The position numbers and the translations under genes are program-made. Shown here piece by piece: positions 35,651 to 48,359 of a DNA stretch of 64,000 nucleotides. The notes under the pieces were generated by a model, which did not search any database, was not told the origin of the DNA, and worked only from the letters and a program-made list of their open reading frames with translations. The DNA is from Amblyomma americanum (Eukaryota > Arthropoda > Arachnida > Ixodida > Ixodidae): assembly GCF_052857255.1 (NCBI RefSeq), contig NC_135505.1, positions 139,474,343-139,538,342 of the forward strand, in the 5' to 3' direction. The first letter of the stretch is position 1; every line of letters starts with the position of its first letter.

Positions 35651-37555
35651 GCCCAATGTACTCCACCGCACTGTTAATTTCGTGGAAAATTTCCTCGTGG
35701 AAAAAGCAGCAAAAGAGAGGGCGGTAAGAAATGTCACCCATGACGCAGGGCTGGGCATTGTGCCGCTTTTTGTACACGTCATTTGTTGTTACAGGTCTAT
35801 TTTCACTACTGCAAATCCCAAAGCCCTACCTTATGCACTTTAGGAAACCACAAGCAGTAACGAAAGCAGTGTTACAGTAGGCTATTTTTTGTTACCGGTC
35901 TCAACAGAAGCAGTGTGACAGTAGGCTTAGCAATGCGGCAGTAACAGCCGCAGCGCTATGAACCTTTGACACACTGTACGCCTTCGTCCATTTTTCCTAC
36001 ACCAAGCGCATTCAGGTTCAAACGCTGTTCTAACAAGCTCCAGTTCTCGCATTGCTGGCATTATACCGCGATGTGTGTGATGGTGGTGGGCCCTTTAGTA
36101 TAACATTTGCTGCGCACTGTAATATAATACGGTGTCACAACTATTCTGGTATTTTATGCCTCCTTAGCGACCTTCTCTTCGTCGTTCACTTAATGCAGAC
36201 AGGCTGATGATCGCGCCATGCTGACGGCTTCTTCAAAAGAGTAAATAGTTCTTCCTGGCTCTTTTCGTAACGCGTGGTTAGCGTTTTGTCGCACTAAAAT
36301 TTCAAACTATTGCGAAGGTCACTGCTGGAGAAATATGTTAAAAATGCTGGCGACAAGTCACAGAAGTAACACAACAATAAATGGTTCCTTGTTATAGAGA
36401 CATACCATGGACGAAGAATACGGTCTAACATTTATTCTGATTTTTTTTTTTTGCTGAGCGGCAAATATGAGTAAAAGAGACGGCCATAAGGAGAATATTT
36501 ACGACGCCGTGTTCGCCATATTTCCCATGATGCATCGTCAAGAAAACGACAAAAATAAACTTAGAAATGATGGGTATTTATTCCTAGAAGCCTGCTCTGC
36601 GCAACCTTTATCTTGTTTTGGTTTTCTGATACCTCTTTCCAAGGAACGCAGTGTTCCAAGCGGTAGTTCAACATTTATGTTGGAAAGGGCGAGATGTTGG
36701 AATGCACTGACTTGTTAGCTGCAATGAACAAATGCCTACACTTGCAAATAGCTGTGCTTTTTTCCGTGAGTATGTGTAAGAAATAACAAGCTCTTCGAGA
36801 GGCTGAGAGCGCAACCCAAAACAAGATGGGAGGCGAAAACACGCGACGTCTAATGGAGCGGCCGGCATACGCTTCTTTGTGTACAAGCGACAAAAAAAAA
36901 AAAAGACCTGAACACCGCCAGCTTTGCTTCACTTATTTACAAGGCAGGCCTCTCTTCTTCATTTTACAAGCTATCATGCAGTAGTTAGTCTGCAATTGAG
37001 CGCGCCGCGCACTTCTGATAGCAATCGTTCACAAGACTGATAGGGGCACATTGCAAGATATTTTTATTTTTAAGCATCCGTTAAACATCTATCTTGTGCA
37101 AAGCGCAGAAAAGAAAATTCGCTTTTGCATTTGGCGCCGTTAGAGGCAGAAAGCGAAAGAGAATCTTTTTTTTTCAAAAAAAAAGAAAGAGACATCGTCC
37201 TGGGTCATGATCCTATGGCCTACTGGTCTGTGGGGTCGAATGGCGGAATGAAAAAAAAAAAACGTGCCGGACGACCACCCTAAGGCGATGGGCAGAGGCA
37301 AATCCCCCAAAACACCAAGTTTCAGGTGGACGCTTCATAGAGATGCCGAAGCCAATATTTTTCGCCTTGATTCCTGAGACGACTCCATCTTAGAGATCGG
37401 GCAGGGAGGCGGGTTTCTTGACCGCGCAAAACAAAGTGCGCAATAATAGGGTAGCCTCTGGGTGCTTAGCCAATATTTCTAAAAGCCAAATCTTCTTGCC
37501 GGAATGCTTGCAAAGTACCCCTCCCCTCACTCCCCTCGTTCAATTTGTTTTGTGT
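35651..37555. other. Spacer, nothing recognised
   Basis: An 83-codon frame at 36467-36718 has no recognisable domain. Several poly-A and poly-T runs occur. Confidence 0.35.
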
Positions 37556-37559
37556 TTGC

Positions 37560-37862
37560 CCCGCCGCGGTGGCTCAGTGGTTAGGGCGCTCGACTACTGA
37601 TCCGGAGTTCCCGGGTTCGAACCCGACCGCGGCGGCTGCGTTCTTATGGAGGAAAAACGCTAAGGCGCCCGTGTGCTGTGCGATGTCAGTGCACGTTAAA
37701 GATCCCCAGGTGGTCGAAATTATGCCGGAGCCCTCCACTACGGCACCTATTCTTCCTTTCTTCTTTCACTCCCTCCTATATCCCTTCCCTTACGGCGCGG
37801 TTCAGGTGTCCAAAAATATATGAGACAGATAATGCGCCATTTCCTTTCCCCAAAAACCAAAT
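37560..37862 (+). mobile_element. Ruka-type SINE, full length
   Basis: Complete from CCGCCGCGGTGGCTCAGTGG to CCCCAAAAACCAAAT. No clear flanking duplication. Confidence 0.92.
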
Positions 37863-39220
37863 ATTTAATTATTTATCACCAGAGTCGTTACGTATCGTGT
37901 CATCGTTTCGACGATCAATTCGCGAACCAGCTAGAGCTGTTCACTAGCAGCCGTAATGTTCGGCTAAGCGCCCATCATTTTGTTTGGCCTCCTTGAATGC
38001 ATGTTCACTTAGTCAATGCATTTACTCTGCCCCATTAGTAGCGGAGCGCCGGGCGTATGTTGTTACCGTGGCTAATGACAGTACAATCATGGCATTCTGC
38101 ATTACTATTTTCAGATTTGTTTTATTTAAACCTATTATTCCCTTTTTTCACATGGTTTATTATATGCTTAGGGCCTCCATTGAGCTTATTTATTTACAGT
38201 GCAATGAGGGGGATTTATAATCGAAAGCAAGGCGAATTGGTGCTCTTTCATAGTTGTTTAATGCGCGCAAAAACGCTGACCCATGCACACAGGAAGAAGT
38301 GCTCAACTTTTTATTGCAGCACGAAAACAAACAAAGAAGTCTAACATATGCAACACACAGCCCTCAATGCGGGCGAGGACAGCACAACAACCAAAACATG
38401 AAAAGTTTCTTCTTTGTCAGGTTTTTTTCAGCAATAAACATTCGAAAGTACAATTCATCGCATTAGCATGCGTTTTCTTCATGTCCGTGTTTTTCCACGC
38501 ATCAAAAAGCGGCGAGAATGAAGACCCAGGTTTTATTTTTAGCAAAGGGCATTAGCCAGGGATGTACCAAGGCCTCAAACAAATTTAAAGTATTACAGGA
38601 AGACACACCGCGGCAGAAGTGAGACCCTTGGGTTTGTGCTAATACAAAGTGACATGTGGCTATTATTCTTAGAAGCATTTCTTTTTCGTAATCATATCAC
38701 GTGTAACAGCGATCCAGTATCCTCTGAGATATAAAGCATTACTTGCATAAATATTTGTGCCGTCTGGCAAGTTTTCCCTGTCGCCGTGAAATTCGGAGTG
38801 TGGGCTCGTTGCAGCCATTAAGACCTACAGTGCTCGTAATGCTGTTTGATTTGAAATGGAGCGTGACATTTAGCGCTTTGCTCGAAGCTCGTCTGCAGCC
38901 AACTAATGGAGACTTGCAGACAGTAGGAGCAGAAAGGTCACAAGTTTCTTGCTCTCGGAATCCTCGTACAAGCTGTCGTTTTCTCGTACTTCACCTCTGA
39001 GTGCCCTTGGGTCACACGGTCTTGTGAAGAGCTATAACGAAGTGACTGTCGCCGGCCCAACAGTCACAAAAAGCAAGAAGTGTGCGAAGCTGCCGTCAAG
39101 TTCAATCTGCTGCAAAGGTTATGCTTAAAGAACTATATAAAATGCCGGCGACGGACTTCAGCAAGCCAACAGCAAACGCTAATTTTTAAGCGCTAGAGAC
39201 ACAGCATGCAGCTAATACGA
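37863..39220. other. Spacer, nothing recognised
   Basis: Short frames only. No repeat family identified. Confidence 0.35.
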
Positions 39221-39232
39221 GGACTGCTGTCT

Positions 39233-39549
39233 AATAATAATAATAATTGGTTTTTGGTGGAAAGGAAATGGCGCAGTATCTGTCTCATATATCGTTGGAC
39301 ACCTGAACCGCGCCGTAAGGGGAGGGATAAAGGAGTGAGTGAAAGAAGAGAGGAACAAATAGGTCCGTAGTGGAGGGCTCCGGAATGATTTCGACCACCT
39401 GGGGATCTTTAACGTGCACTGACATCGCACAGCACACGGGCGCCTTAGCGTTTTTCCTCCATAAAAACGCAGCCGCTGCGGTCGGGTTCGAACCCGGGAA
39501 CTCCGGATCAGTAGTCGAGCACCCTAACCACTGAGCCACCGCGGCGGGG
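39233..39549 (-). mobile_element. Ruka-type SINE, full length
   Basis: Complete minus-strand copy with AATAATAATAAT tail, flanked by a 10-base duplication ACTGCTGTCT (39223-39232 and 39550-39559). Confidence 0.94.
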
Positions 39550-40129
39550 ACTGCTGTCTGTACGAATGCGTTTTTTGGCTCCGCCTAAAATTACAAGGCA
39601 AGCACGGAATCACCTACATAAAGCTAACGCGTTGCTCACAACAATGTCGGACGTCTACACTCCTTGTTTCTTAAACAAACGTGACTGGATGTAACCACCA
39701 TTTCTATCCATATGAGAAGTCAACGTTGCCAATTTTTCAGCATTTTGTTTTGCCTACCAACTCCATCACAGTGGTATTTCGCACCGACCCATGTTACAAT
39801 GTTAAAAAGGTTTTCAGAGCCTCACGAAATAATGCAGCGGTGCCCTGGTAGGAAGTGATAATTCAAGTGTTTTATCACTAAACAACTTTTTTACGCAGAC
39901 ATATTTCTTAACTGTTGAGAAAGATGACACGACAAATGAAAGCAGTGCATTGGCAAGAGCGCGCAAGCATTAAAACGAGGAACACCTGCAACCGTGCTGC
40001 AGAGAACAGATATGACGCATACTAGTTCAGCTTCTGATGGGCTTCGTTATGAGGTAATTTTCCGGCAGTGTCTGCTCTCGAGACCTACAACGAGATGACG
40101 AATGTTATTCACAAGCATGTTATTCACAT

Positions 40130-40875
40130 GAGGTGCAAAGCATGATCAATGAGTTAGACAGGCAGAACAGAGCGGTAGGTCTTAAAATTAACAAGCAGAA
40201 ATACCAAAGTACTGTTCCAAGTCTCGCAAGGAAACAGTAGTTAGCTCACAACAATTGGTAGCGTGGTGCTAGATGTGGTAAGGGAATACGTCTACTTAGG
40301 GCAGGCAGTGGCCGCTGATCCAGGTCATGAGAGGGAAATAACCAGAAGCGTAAGAATGGGGTGGAGCGCATATGGCATGTTCTCTCAGATCATGAATGGC
40401 AGTTCACCAATATCCCTCAGGAGAAAAGTGTACAACAGCTGTATCTTACCGGTACTCACCTACGGGGCAGAAACGTGGAGGCTACGAAAAGGGTTCAGCT
40501 TAAGTTAAGGGCAATGCAGCAAGCCATGGAAATAAAAATGGTATAGGGGTAACGTTAAGTGACCGGAAGCGGGCAGAGTGGGTGAGGGAACAAACGCGGG
40601 TTAATGACATCCTATAGTCGAAATCAAGAGGAAGAAATGGGCTTGGGCAGGGCATGTAATGCGAAGGCAAGATAACCGCTGGTCCTTAAGGGTAACGGAG
40701 TAAATTACAAGAGAAGGCTAGCGTAGCAGGGGGCGGCAGAAAGTTAGGTGGCGGATGAGATTAAGAAGTTTGCGGGCATACGGTGGGCGCACCTGGCAAA
40801 GGACAGGGTTAACTGGAGAGACATGGGAGAGGAATTTTCCCTGCGGTGGGCGTAGTCAGGCTGATGATGATTCAC
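40130..40875 (+). mobile_element. RTE-type LINE, 3' part
   Basis: Frames encode MINELDRQNRAVGLKINKQK, EYVYLGQAVAADPGHEREI and VLTYGAETWRLRK, the end of an RTE reverse transcriptase, followed by decayed sequence down to GGGCGTAGTCAGGCTGATGATGATT, the usual RTE-like 3' end. Several frameshifts and stops show it is dead. Confidence 0.8.
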
Positions 40876-41515
40876 ATGCAGCAGTAAACTACGCGATCAC
40901 AGTTTTCTTCGTGGCTTAGCGTGCTGCAGTGATGCGGTGCCCCTTACTTGAATACATGTGCAAATTCTTTTACTCTTACATTATTTTACAGTGTTCTTAA
41001 TGATAATAACGGCACTGAAACACTAATACATAAAAGAATCCAACTGCATTGGTCCTCGCACTGAACCCAGTGAAAGTGCGTGAGCGCTACGGCCGAGTAA
41101 AAATATACAAATAAAGTTTTTCTTCCACAAAAAACACGGGATTGAAACAGTTTGACTGCTGAAATCGCTACCGCCCTTCCCACATCCTTCGCAACAACTC
41201 TGAAAAACTTGCAGTTAAAATGATTGCTGTATTTTATGCCCTGTATTTCTAAGTGTGCTTTTTGCTATTCCTTGCTGATTTCCAGTTTTCCTCCATGTGT
41301 AAACAGTTTGTATATTGACATCCTTTTTTTCTCTTCTGCGCCTGATTAGTTTCTTAGCATTCAATTACTCTGTTGTTGTTCTTCGACCTTTTGCTTGAAA
41401 AAAAGCCTATTATTGAGCATGGATACTTCTTTAGTACTTCTTACATAGCATCACGTGCATAACCTAATAAATACTATGCATCGTTTTCGGTATGTGATAT
41501 TCCCCTGTACAGTAA
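40876..41515. other. Spacer, nothing recognised
   Basis: AT-rich sequence without recognised features. Confidence 0.35.
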
Positions 41516-42683
41516 TGTCCCAGGGCAGGCGCAGTGGCCACTGTACAGTTAAATAAATAGGCTGGTTTTTAATGTCTGCGGACCAGTATTATCAAGGTGA
41601 TTATTATCATCACTTTGAAGTGTACTGCAGAGCCAGTTTGTAATAATGCTCTTTAGAAGCTGAAGATGTTGATCGGGTCGTATGCTATCTACTCCGTGGG
41701 TTGAATTCGTTTAAAGGTATACGCTGCATTACATATTCTAATCCTTAATCATTTCCATAGGTGCCTTTCAGAAGATCTTCAGCTGTAACTGTTAGTCATT
41801 AACAGCCTTTAATATCGGCAAACCCTTCCACTGAACCAGCTAGTGCATCTACCACAGGCACGTACAGTTTTTCTTAGCTGTATTTGTCGCAAACGCAGTG
41901 TTCGCATCTGGAAAATTCTAGGAAACATCACTGACGCTTTGAAGATTCCTTGCGCATAGGACTGCATTTCATCGACATTTGTTAGGAAGAAGTTCAACGG
42001 CTGTGCTCTAAATTGGCTTTTCTGCAACACCTCTTTTCTTGCTCTCCGAGCATGATCAATCTTTCAAACGTCACGTTGTATGCATGTGTTTAACGGGCGG
42101 GCTAAAATTCTTGGAAGCTCGTCATATGAAATGCAGTCGGAACAGTAGCCGCTTTGGCAGACCCCTACACTGGCCATGTCCTTGTTATTCCATCTTTTTC
42201 CATACCAAAACACTTCGCTAATCCCCATAAGAGACGACTGTGTAAGAACTGACCATTTTACCAAATCGGAACGATACTGTGCTGGTAGAACTGTATTATC
42301 GTTGATTGCTCAGCTTATGCTGCACAAAAATCAAATTACACTGTAGTTTTAAAATTATGACGCAACATTGCAGCAACATACGAAGAAAAACTGAAACGTG
42401 AGTAGGCCTAGCAAGATATATGGGTAATTAACACCGCAAGTATTTTATATTGCCCATCTTGTATTTGTGATCAAGTTTATTTTACTAATTTCAATCTTAC
42501 AGCGCTAGCGTCAATATGTCGTGCTGTGAGAAGTTGAAGTATGCACGCCTTCACATAAAGCCATCAAAAATAAATCATCTTTCGCGTAATATCCTAACAA
42601 AACACGAGACTAAACGACGAATCGTTGATACCACGCCACATAGTTGCTTACAGTAGAGTGGAGACCTGGCCGAGTTTGTATGT

Positions 42684-42791
42684 ATTTGGAGAAGTCAGAC
42701 CAGCGGGAAGGACACATACACAGTAGACGTCACGTCGACTTTGCATGTTCACTCTGTGTGTGTCCTTCCCGCTGGTTTTATTCTTCCAAAT
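42684..42791. repeat. Inverted repeat, ~40-bp arms
   Basis: The arm 42684-42724 containing ACCAGCGGGAAGGACACA is repeated inverted at 42751-42791, separated by 26 bases. It lies within copy A of the segmental duplication and is not visible in copy B. Confidence 0.8.
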
Positions 42792-44040
42792 AGCTACCTT
42801 ACCTTGCTACCCTAAAAAAGAAAGCGAAAGAAAATGGGCAATCTGTGCCTTTCCCCGAAGTTTCAACGCAGAGATTGTAAATGCGTTACATATGGTTTGC
42901 CAAAACGATAGTTAGTCCCTAGGTCATGCCAGGTGTTCCGTAGAACCGACTACAATAGTGATGAATGAGAGAATCATGAAGCTGGTAAGAAAATTTAGTG
43001 GCGAAGTCTGCGCAGCGCATATCATTCAATGAGAGCTGAGCATCACGTTTTAAAGGCAATAAACCTGGTCAAATACCTTGGAGGGAAGTCTCGCAATCCT
43101 GGCCTAATCTCTAGAACAACCATAGAGACGAAGAGTTCCATTCATAGTTTTTGGGTTCCCATGCTGTCTGTGGCCTAAAACCTCACAGCAATCGACTTCA
43201 GACTTCAGCGAATTTTTCTAAATTTCAAAATTAAGCGCCACGTACAAGAACGTCAGGCGTTGGTGGGAAATTCAGGCCTTGATTTCGGATTCAAGACCGT
43301 TTCGAGGACCTCAAGGTTGTGAAAAGGCCAAAATTTTGGCAGTGATGCACGGAGTCACTCCCATGATCCTCGTCGCGGCCCTCCTGTGCTCTCACAGGCA
43401 TCGATAGAATGTCACTTTCAAGCAGAAGCTGTATAGTTGCATTGCCACTCTTAGCTGGGCTGGAAGAATTTTTTTTAGCCCGTGTGATTTAGCTGGCTTT
43501 TCAACCTTAGCGAAACGTTCCCTATGACTCTCGTAATATTTCCCATGATTTCCACTTAGCCCATAAGACAATCACATGAAAAATACGCAGTACATAACAG
43601 TCCATGCGGACGACGCATACTTTTTTTTTTTACAGTACTGTAAGCCCTTCAATGGCTGTTACAGGGTGGGAGGAAAAACGAATACACAAAAAATAAGCGT
43701 GGCTACAACAAGCACAACTCCAACTTTTTCTGAAAAATGTCAGCTGATTTTGTGTCCTGAATTACGCGCTGATCCAGTTCGTTAAATTCTACAATGGTTT
43801 TCGGGAGGAAGCCGAAATTCATGCGCATTCCATACGCATGAATATCGAGCAGAAAACACGAAGGGTATATGGAAATCAATACGGAAAGCATGTGGAAATC
43901 TCGTAAATGTTTACATTTCTCTAACTTTGCGTGCACTCTTTATACCATAATTTAATGTGTGCTAGATACCGAACGTTTCAGCAGAGGACGTAGCCGCCGA
44001 CAGGATGACGCCATGAATACGGAAACAGCATTTTGTTTGG

Positions 44041-44358
44041 GCCCCGCCGCGGTGGCTCAGTGGTTAGGGCGCTCGACTACTGATCCGGAGTTCCCGGGTT
44101 CGAACCCGACCGCGGCGGCTGCGTCTTTATGGAGGAAAAACGCTAAGGCGCCCGTGTGCTGTGCGATGTCAGTGCACGTTAAAGATCCCCAGGTGGTCGA
44201 AATTATTCCGGAGCCCTCCACTACGGCACCTCTCTCTTCCTTTCTTCTTTCACTCCCTCCTTTATCCCTTCCCTTACGGCGCGGTTCAGGTGTCCAACGA
44301 TATATGAGACAGATACTGCGCCATTTCCTTTCCCTCAAAACCAATTATTATTATTATT
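44041..44358 (+). mobile_element. Ruka-type SINE, full length
   Basis: Complete with a short (ATT)n tail. An 11-base duplication ATTTTGTTTGG flanks it (44030-44040 and 44359-44369). Confidence 0.94.
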
Positions 44359-44520
44359 ATTTTGTTTGGCAACACGACTCCCGCATAAAGACCATCGTCA
44401 CGTGTGTGGCAAGGCGTTCGCGCTGGCCATCGCCTGCTAAGCACAGACTTTGGCAACGACTATGTATAACGACGCAGACTGCGTAATAAATTTTGCGAAA
44501 GTAACGCAGCATCCACTACC

Positions 44521-44923
44521 ACATTCGCTGTTGTGAAATACCGCCCACTTCCCTATTGTTTTATGGTTTATGGATGTTTAACCTCCCAAAGCGAATCAGG
44601 CAATGAGGAACGCCTTAGTGAAGGGCTCCAGAAATTTCCACCACCTCGGGTTCTTTAACATGTACTGACATCGTACACCGCACGCGACTTAATAAATTCG
44701 CCTCCATCAAAATTCAACTGCTGCGGGCGGGATCGAAAACGAGTGTTTCGGGTCAGTAGCCGAGCGCCATACACACTAAGCCACCGTGGCAGCACCTTTC
44801 ACTATTGTTTCTTCGGCAATTGCGAAGAAAAAGGCTGCGTTGTTTATGATCGCTTCCTACTGAGCGCTGATGAAGTAATTATAAGAGAAAACTCTGATGG
44901 ATCGATCGGAATCGCGCTCGTTT
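44521..44923 (+). pseudogene. Exon-like frame in copy A, interrupted by a SINE
   Basis: The frame TFAVVKYRPLP (44521-44553) is cut by an old Ruka-related SINE and resumes as CEEKGCVVYDRFLLSADEVI to IGIALV and a stop at 44923. The same order without the SINE occurs at 53985-54083 (TFAVVEYNPFNNYF, CEENGSTVFDSWAV, stop). Conservation at the protein level suggests a former coding exon. The start has a faint likeness to the AAVVTYVP segment of genes 1 and 2. I do not recognise the family. Confidence 0.4.
44585..44795 (-). mobile_element. Old Ruka-related SINE
   Basis: Diverged minus-strand copy retaining GCCACGGTGGCTTAGTGTG, a degenerate B box, the GTACATGTTAAAG block and GGAGCCCTTCACTAAGGCG. It interrupts an exon-like frame. 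Confidence 0.7.
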
Positions 44924-46249
44924 AAGATGATGTTTCATGCTTGTGAAAGAGAAGGAATGTGGCATTCGTTTCTTACAAGTGAAGCACGAGGAATTTTATC
45001 GCTGCTGTTGAAGATGCTATGACTCGAAGCTGCCGCTAACCTTTCAGTAACCTCCGAGTGAACGCTAGTTTATAGTATCGGTTAGGGTTTCTGCGACCTT
45101 TTTTCAAAGCGAAGCCATAATACACCACGACTTGTTTTTCAACGTGAGATTAGTGATGAATGATGCAAAACAAATCACCAATATATTATGCGAAAACATT
45201 CCACGACTCAATAGTAAAGCTGCCTGACGGCCTTCGGAATGGATTCCAGCCTCGTTCCACATTAGGTATGTCAAGTATAATGAGTGGACGGACACAAAAA
45301 TTTTTGGTGATTGAAAATGTGTGCAAAAAGGTCACTGGTCGGTTGTATATCAAGCGTTAACACTCTACATTCGTACAATGATACATAACGAAAGGAGGAA
45401 ATAGTGGTAAGAAAAGAGAAAAGACGCGATACAAGACACCGAAAAACGCGCATACAGACAATACGGAGGTATTGTGTGCGCGGCAAACGTCTTGTTTTAT
45501 GAGGGGACCTGAACCACGCCATCAGTCAAGGGATTAAGGGAGCCAAATATGGGGACGGGGGGGGGGGGGGCAGAGCCATAAAAGCGCAAGCGGTGCTGGT
45601 TGAGCCATCTTTACTCGCGTCCAAAGGGTGGCAACATACCAAACTCATATATTCGCGGTGCACAATCCCCAGCCAATAACAAAAGCAAGTAAATGCGCAC
45701 TGAAGATATGTTGCCATTAAACTGACATTTGAAAAAAATTACAAATATTGTCCTAAAGCTGAAAAAATCTGTTTTTTTCGCTTTAAATCTGTGAGTAAAA
45801 TGCGGCTGTGACGCCTGACTCTGACGTCTGTTGCATTAGGGCAGTGTCCGTTAAAAACAGTATTCCGTTTCCTGCCCGATGCAGGCTGCACTAAAGAAAA
45901 TGGTTTCCTCTTAGGCACAAAAAGAATATCCAAAGCAATTAGTGATAAGTTCCTGCAATAAGTTTTGCTCAAACAAAACATTGAAGTATGTGCTATGAGA
46001 AGTGGTAAAACCATACTGCGCGTAACTCACTTCACATGATAGCTACGCTGGTGAAGCGACTTTGGATTTCAGCGACCATATTGGTACTTGAGATGTAGAG
46101 TGGAGACTTGGCCTAGTTTTAGTTTGTTCATCGATCAACAAGAGGCAAACCAGCGCGTGTTGTCTTCCCTCCGGTCGTACTTGTTCGCTGCGCTGCTCTG
46201 CAGGCTGTCAGCGTGCGATGGTACGGTTCTGAGTTTTGCTTTGGGTTGG

Positions 46250-46499
46250 AACCCGACCGCGGCGGCTGCGTTTTTATGGGGGAAAAACGCTAAGGCGCCA
46301 GTGTGCTGTGCGATGTCAGTGCACGTTAAAGATCCCCAGGTGGTCGAAATTATTCCGGCGCCCTCCACTACGGCACCTCTCTCTTCCTTTCTTCTTTCAC
46401 TCCCTCCTTTACCCTTCCCTTACGGCACGGTTCAGGTGTCCAACGATATATGAGACAGATACTGCGCCATTTCCTTTCCCCCCAAAAAACCAATTATAA
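46250..46499 (+). mobile_element. Ruka-type SINE, 5'-truncated inside the B box
   Basis: Begins at AACCCGACCGCGGCGG and ends CCAATTATAA. A perfect 10-base duplication TTTGGGTTGG flanks it (46240-46249 and 46500-46509). Confidence 0.92.
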
Positions 46500-47093
46500 T
46501 TTGGGTTGGATCAATGAGGTGTGTAGGCGCACGCATTTTTTGTGGGTATGAGGCATTAAGCAATTACCCTAATTTTGTAGTTTCACAATCACAGAGCAAC
46601 AATTTCTCCCTGAAGCCTACCTGAGTATACAGGCCTGAAAAGAGTAACTTCTGTAAGTTTAGTCTTTCGTGCTATACTTTGATTGTCTGGCCGTTACAAG
46701 GCCACTGCGTCTAAAAAGTGGCGCCTAAAGAGGCGCTTATTTTGAGTGGTGTTCATATTGATTCTAAGACAAATATAAACGCCAAGTTGCATCAGCTACG
46801 CGTCGCTAATTTTTGCGTGCAGACTCCATCCTTTAGCAGCATTTTCAGCCTGCTAATCTGGTGCAATCAATCATAGAAAAATAGACGTCAGTGCACAGAT
46901 CTAAAACCCAAAGCGCTGCTTTATTATAAATTTCTAGCATTACCAACTGTGCCCTTCTTAAGCATGTATTTCACTTTAAATTGTAGCCTTTTACTACGCC
47001 TATTCCTTCCCAAATCATAGCGTGATCTTTTTACGTTTTCAGTCGAAGTCACGAGGTCAAAGCCACCAACCACCGTCCGCAAATGCCATGCAA

Positions 47094-47099
<6 letters not shown>

Positions 47100-47134
<35 letters not shown>

Positions 47135-47436
47135 TGGTTTTGGGGTGAAAGGAAATGGCGCAGTATCTGTCTCATATATCGTTGGACACCTGAACCGCGC
47201 CGTAAGGGAAGGGATAAAGGAGGGAGTGAAAGAAGAAAGGAAGAAGAGGTGCCGTAGTGGAGGGCTTCGGAATAATTTCTACCACCTGGGCATCTTTAAC
47301 GTGCACTGACATCGCACAGCACACGGGCGCCTTAGCGTTTTTCCTCCATAAAAACGCAGCCGCCGTGGTCGGGTTCGAACCCGGGAACTCCGGATCAGTA
47401 GTCGAACGCCCTAACCACTGAGCCACCACGGCGGGG
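47100..47436 (-). mobile_element. Ruka-type SINE, full length
   Basis: Complete minus-strand copy with an (AAT)n tail of about 35 bases. A 13-base duplication CATGCAAGTAATA flanks it (47087-47099 and 47437-47449). Confidence 0.94.
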
Positions 47437-47449
47437 CATGCAAGTAATA

Positions 47450-48359
47450 CCTCACTGTACATTTTACAGTCTTCATGTATTGTAATACTGGAGCAAGCAA
47501 TAAAAAACACTTTCTTGGACAATACATGATCATACGCACCATGGACACGCTGTACGATGGCTAACAATTTGAATCTTGTTACATTGAATAAAATGGTTTA
47601 TCACCGTTATCCTAAGATTCATCGCCCGAAGTCAATGCCCGCAACGTGCATATTTTTTACGTCTCCAAAAATGCTATTTTCAGCGTCACGTGAAAACAAC
47701 ATTGAGAAACTATAAACCACGTTCTTGTCAAATCAGATGATTGATATGAAGGATTCCGTTTGATGTATAGTATTCAGGTGCTCGCCGTGATGTCAAAGTG
47801 AATGACATTTCGCCACTAAGCACTAGGGGCCGACTTCCATTCTCGGCCGGGGCAGGAGCATTTGAATGCAGGTGAAAGGCTAGCAGGTTCATTAACTGAG
47901 AGATTTGGCCCAAGAATACCTGGCGATCAAAATTACACAAAAACCCTTCACCGTCGATCAATAAAGCTTCTTTACACTGAAAGACCAGCTTTTCCGTGAA
48001 ACAGCGAAAGCTCTTACACGGTGCCCTGGCAGAAACAGTACCTTGACTTCGATATTTCTGCTCGGAAGAGCAGCGTGCGGTATGATGTCAAGAACAAGAA
48101 ACGCTATAGTGTTGTCATGTAAAGTCTGTGATTGCAGCAAAAACGTTGTCCTTACGTTTTAGTGACAATTGAAGCTGATATCTCTGCTGTTCGACCATGG
48201 TTTCAGACTAGACTTGTGGGGGAGAACATAGGACTCGCGCACTTTAATGCACGATAATAAAATGAAGTGGCCTGTCCCAGAAATAGAACCCACGTACTTG
48301 GAAAGTTTACTTATGTCCCCAATAGTACCTATGATGTCAGTAATCACACAAAACTGCCC
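47450..48359. other. Spacer, nothing recognised
   Basis: Short frames only, for example 77 codons on the minus strand at 47728-47961, without known domains. Confidence 0.35.

Larger units (their letters stand above)
41520..45870 (+). repeat. Segmental duplication, copy A
   Basis: Colinear with 48360-55130. Shared words: GCAGTGTTCGCATCTG (41895 and 48753), GTCATATGAAATGCAG (42121 and 48978), AAATTTAGTGGCGAAG (42991 and 49746), GAAGGAATGTGG (44951 and 54181) and CGCTTTAAATCT (45779 and 55092). Copy A has gained two SINEs that copy B lacks. Confidence 0.75.
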
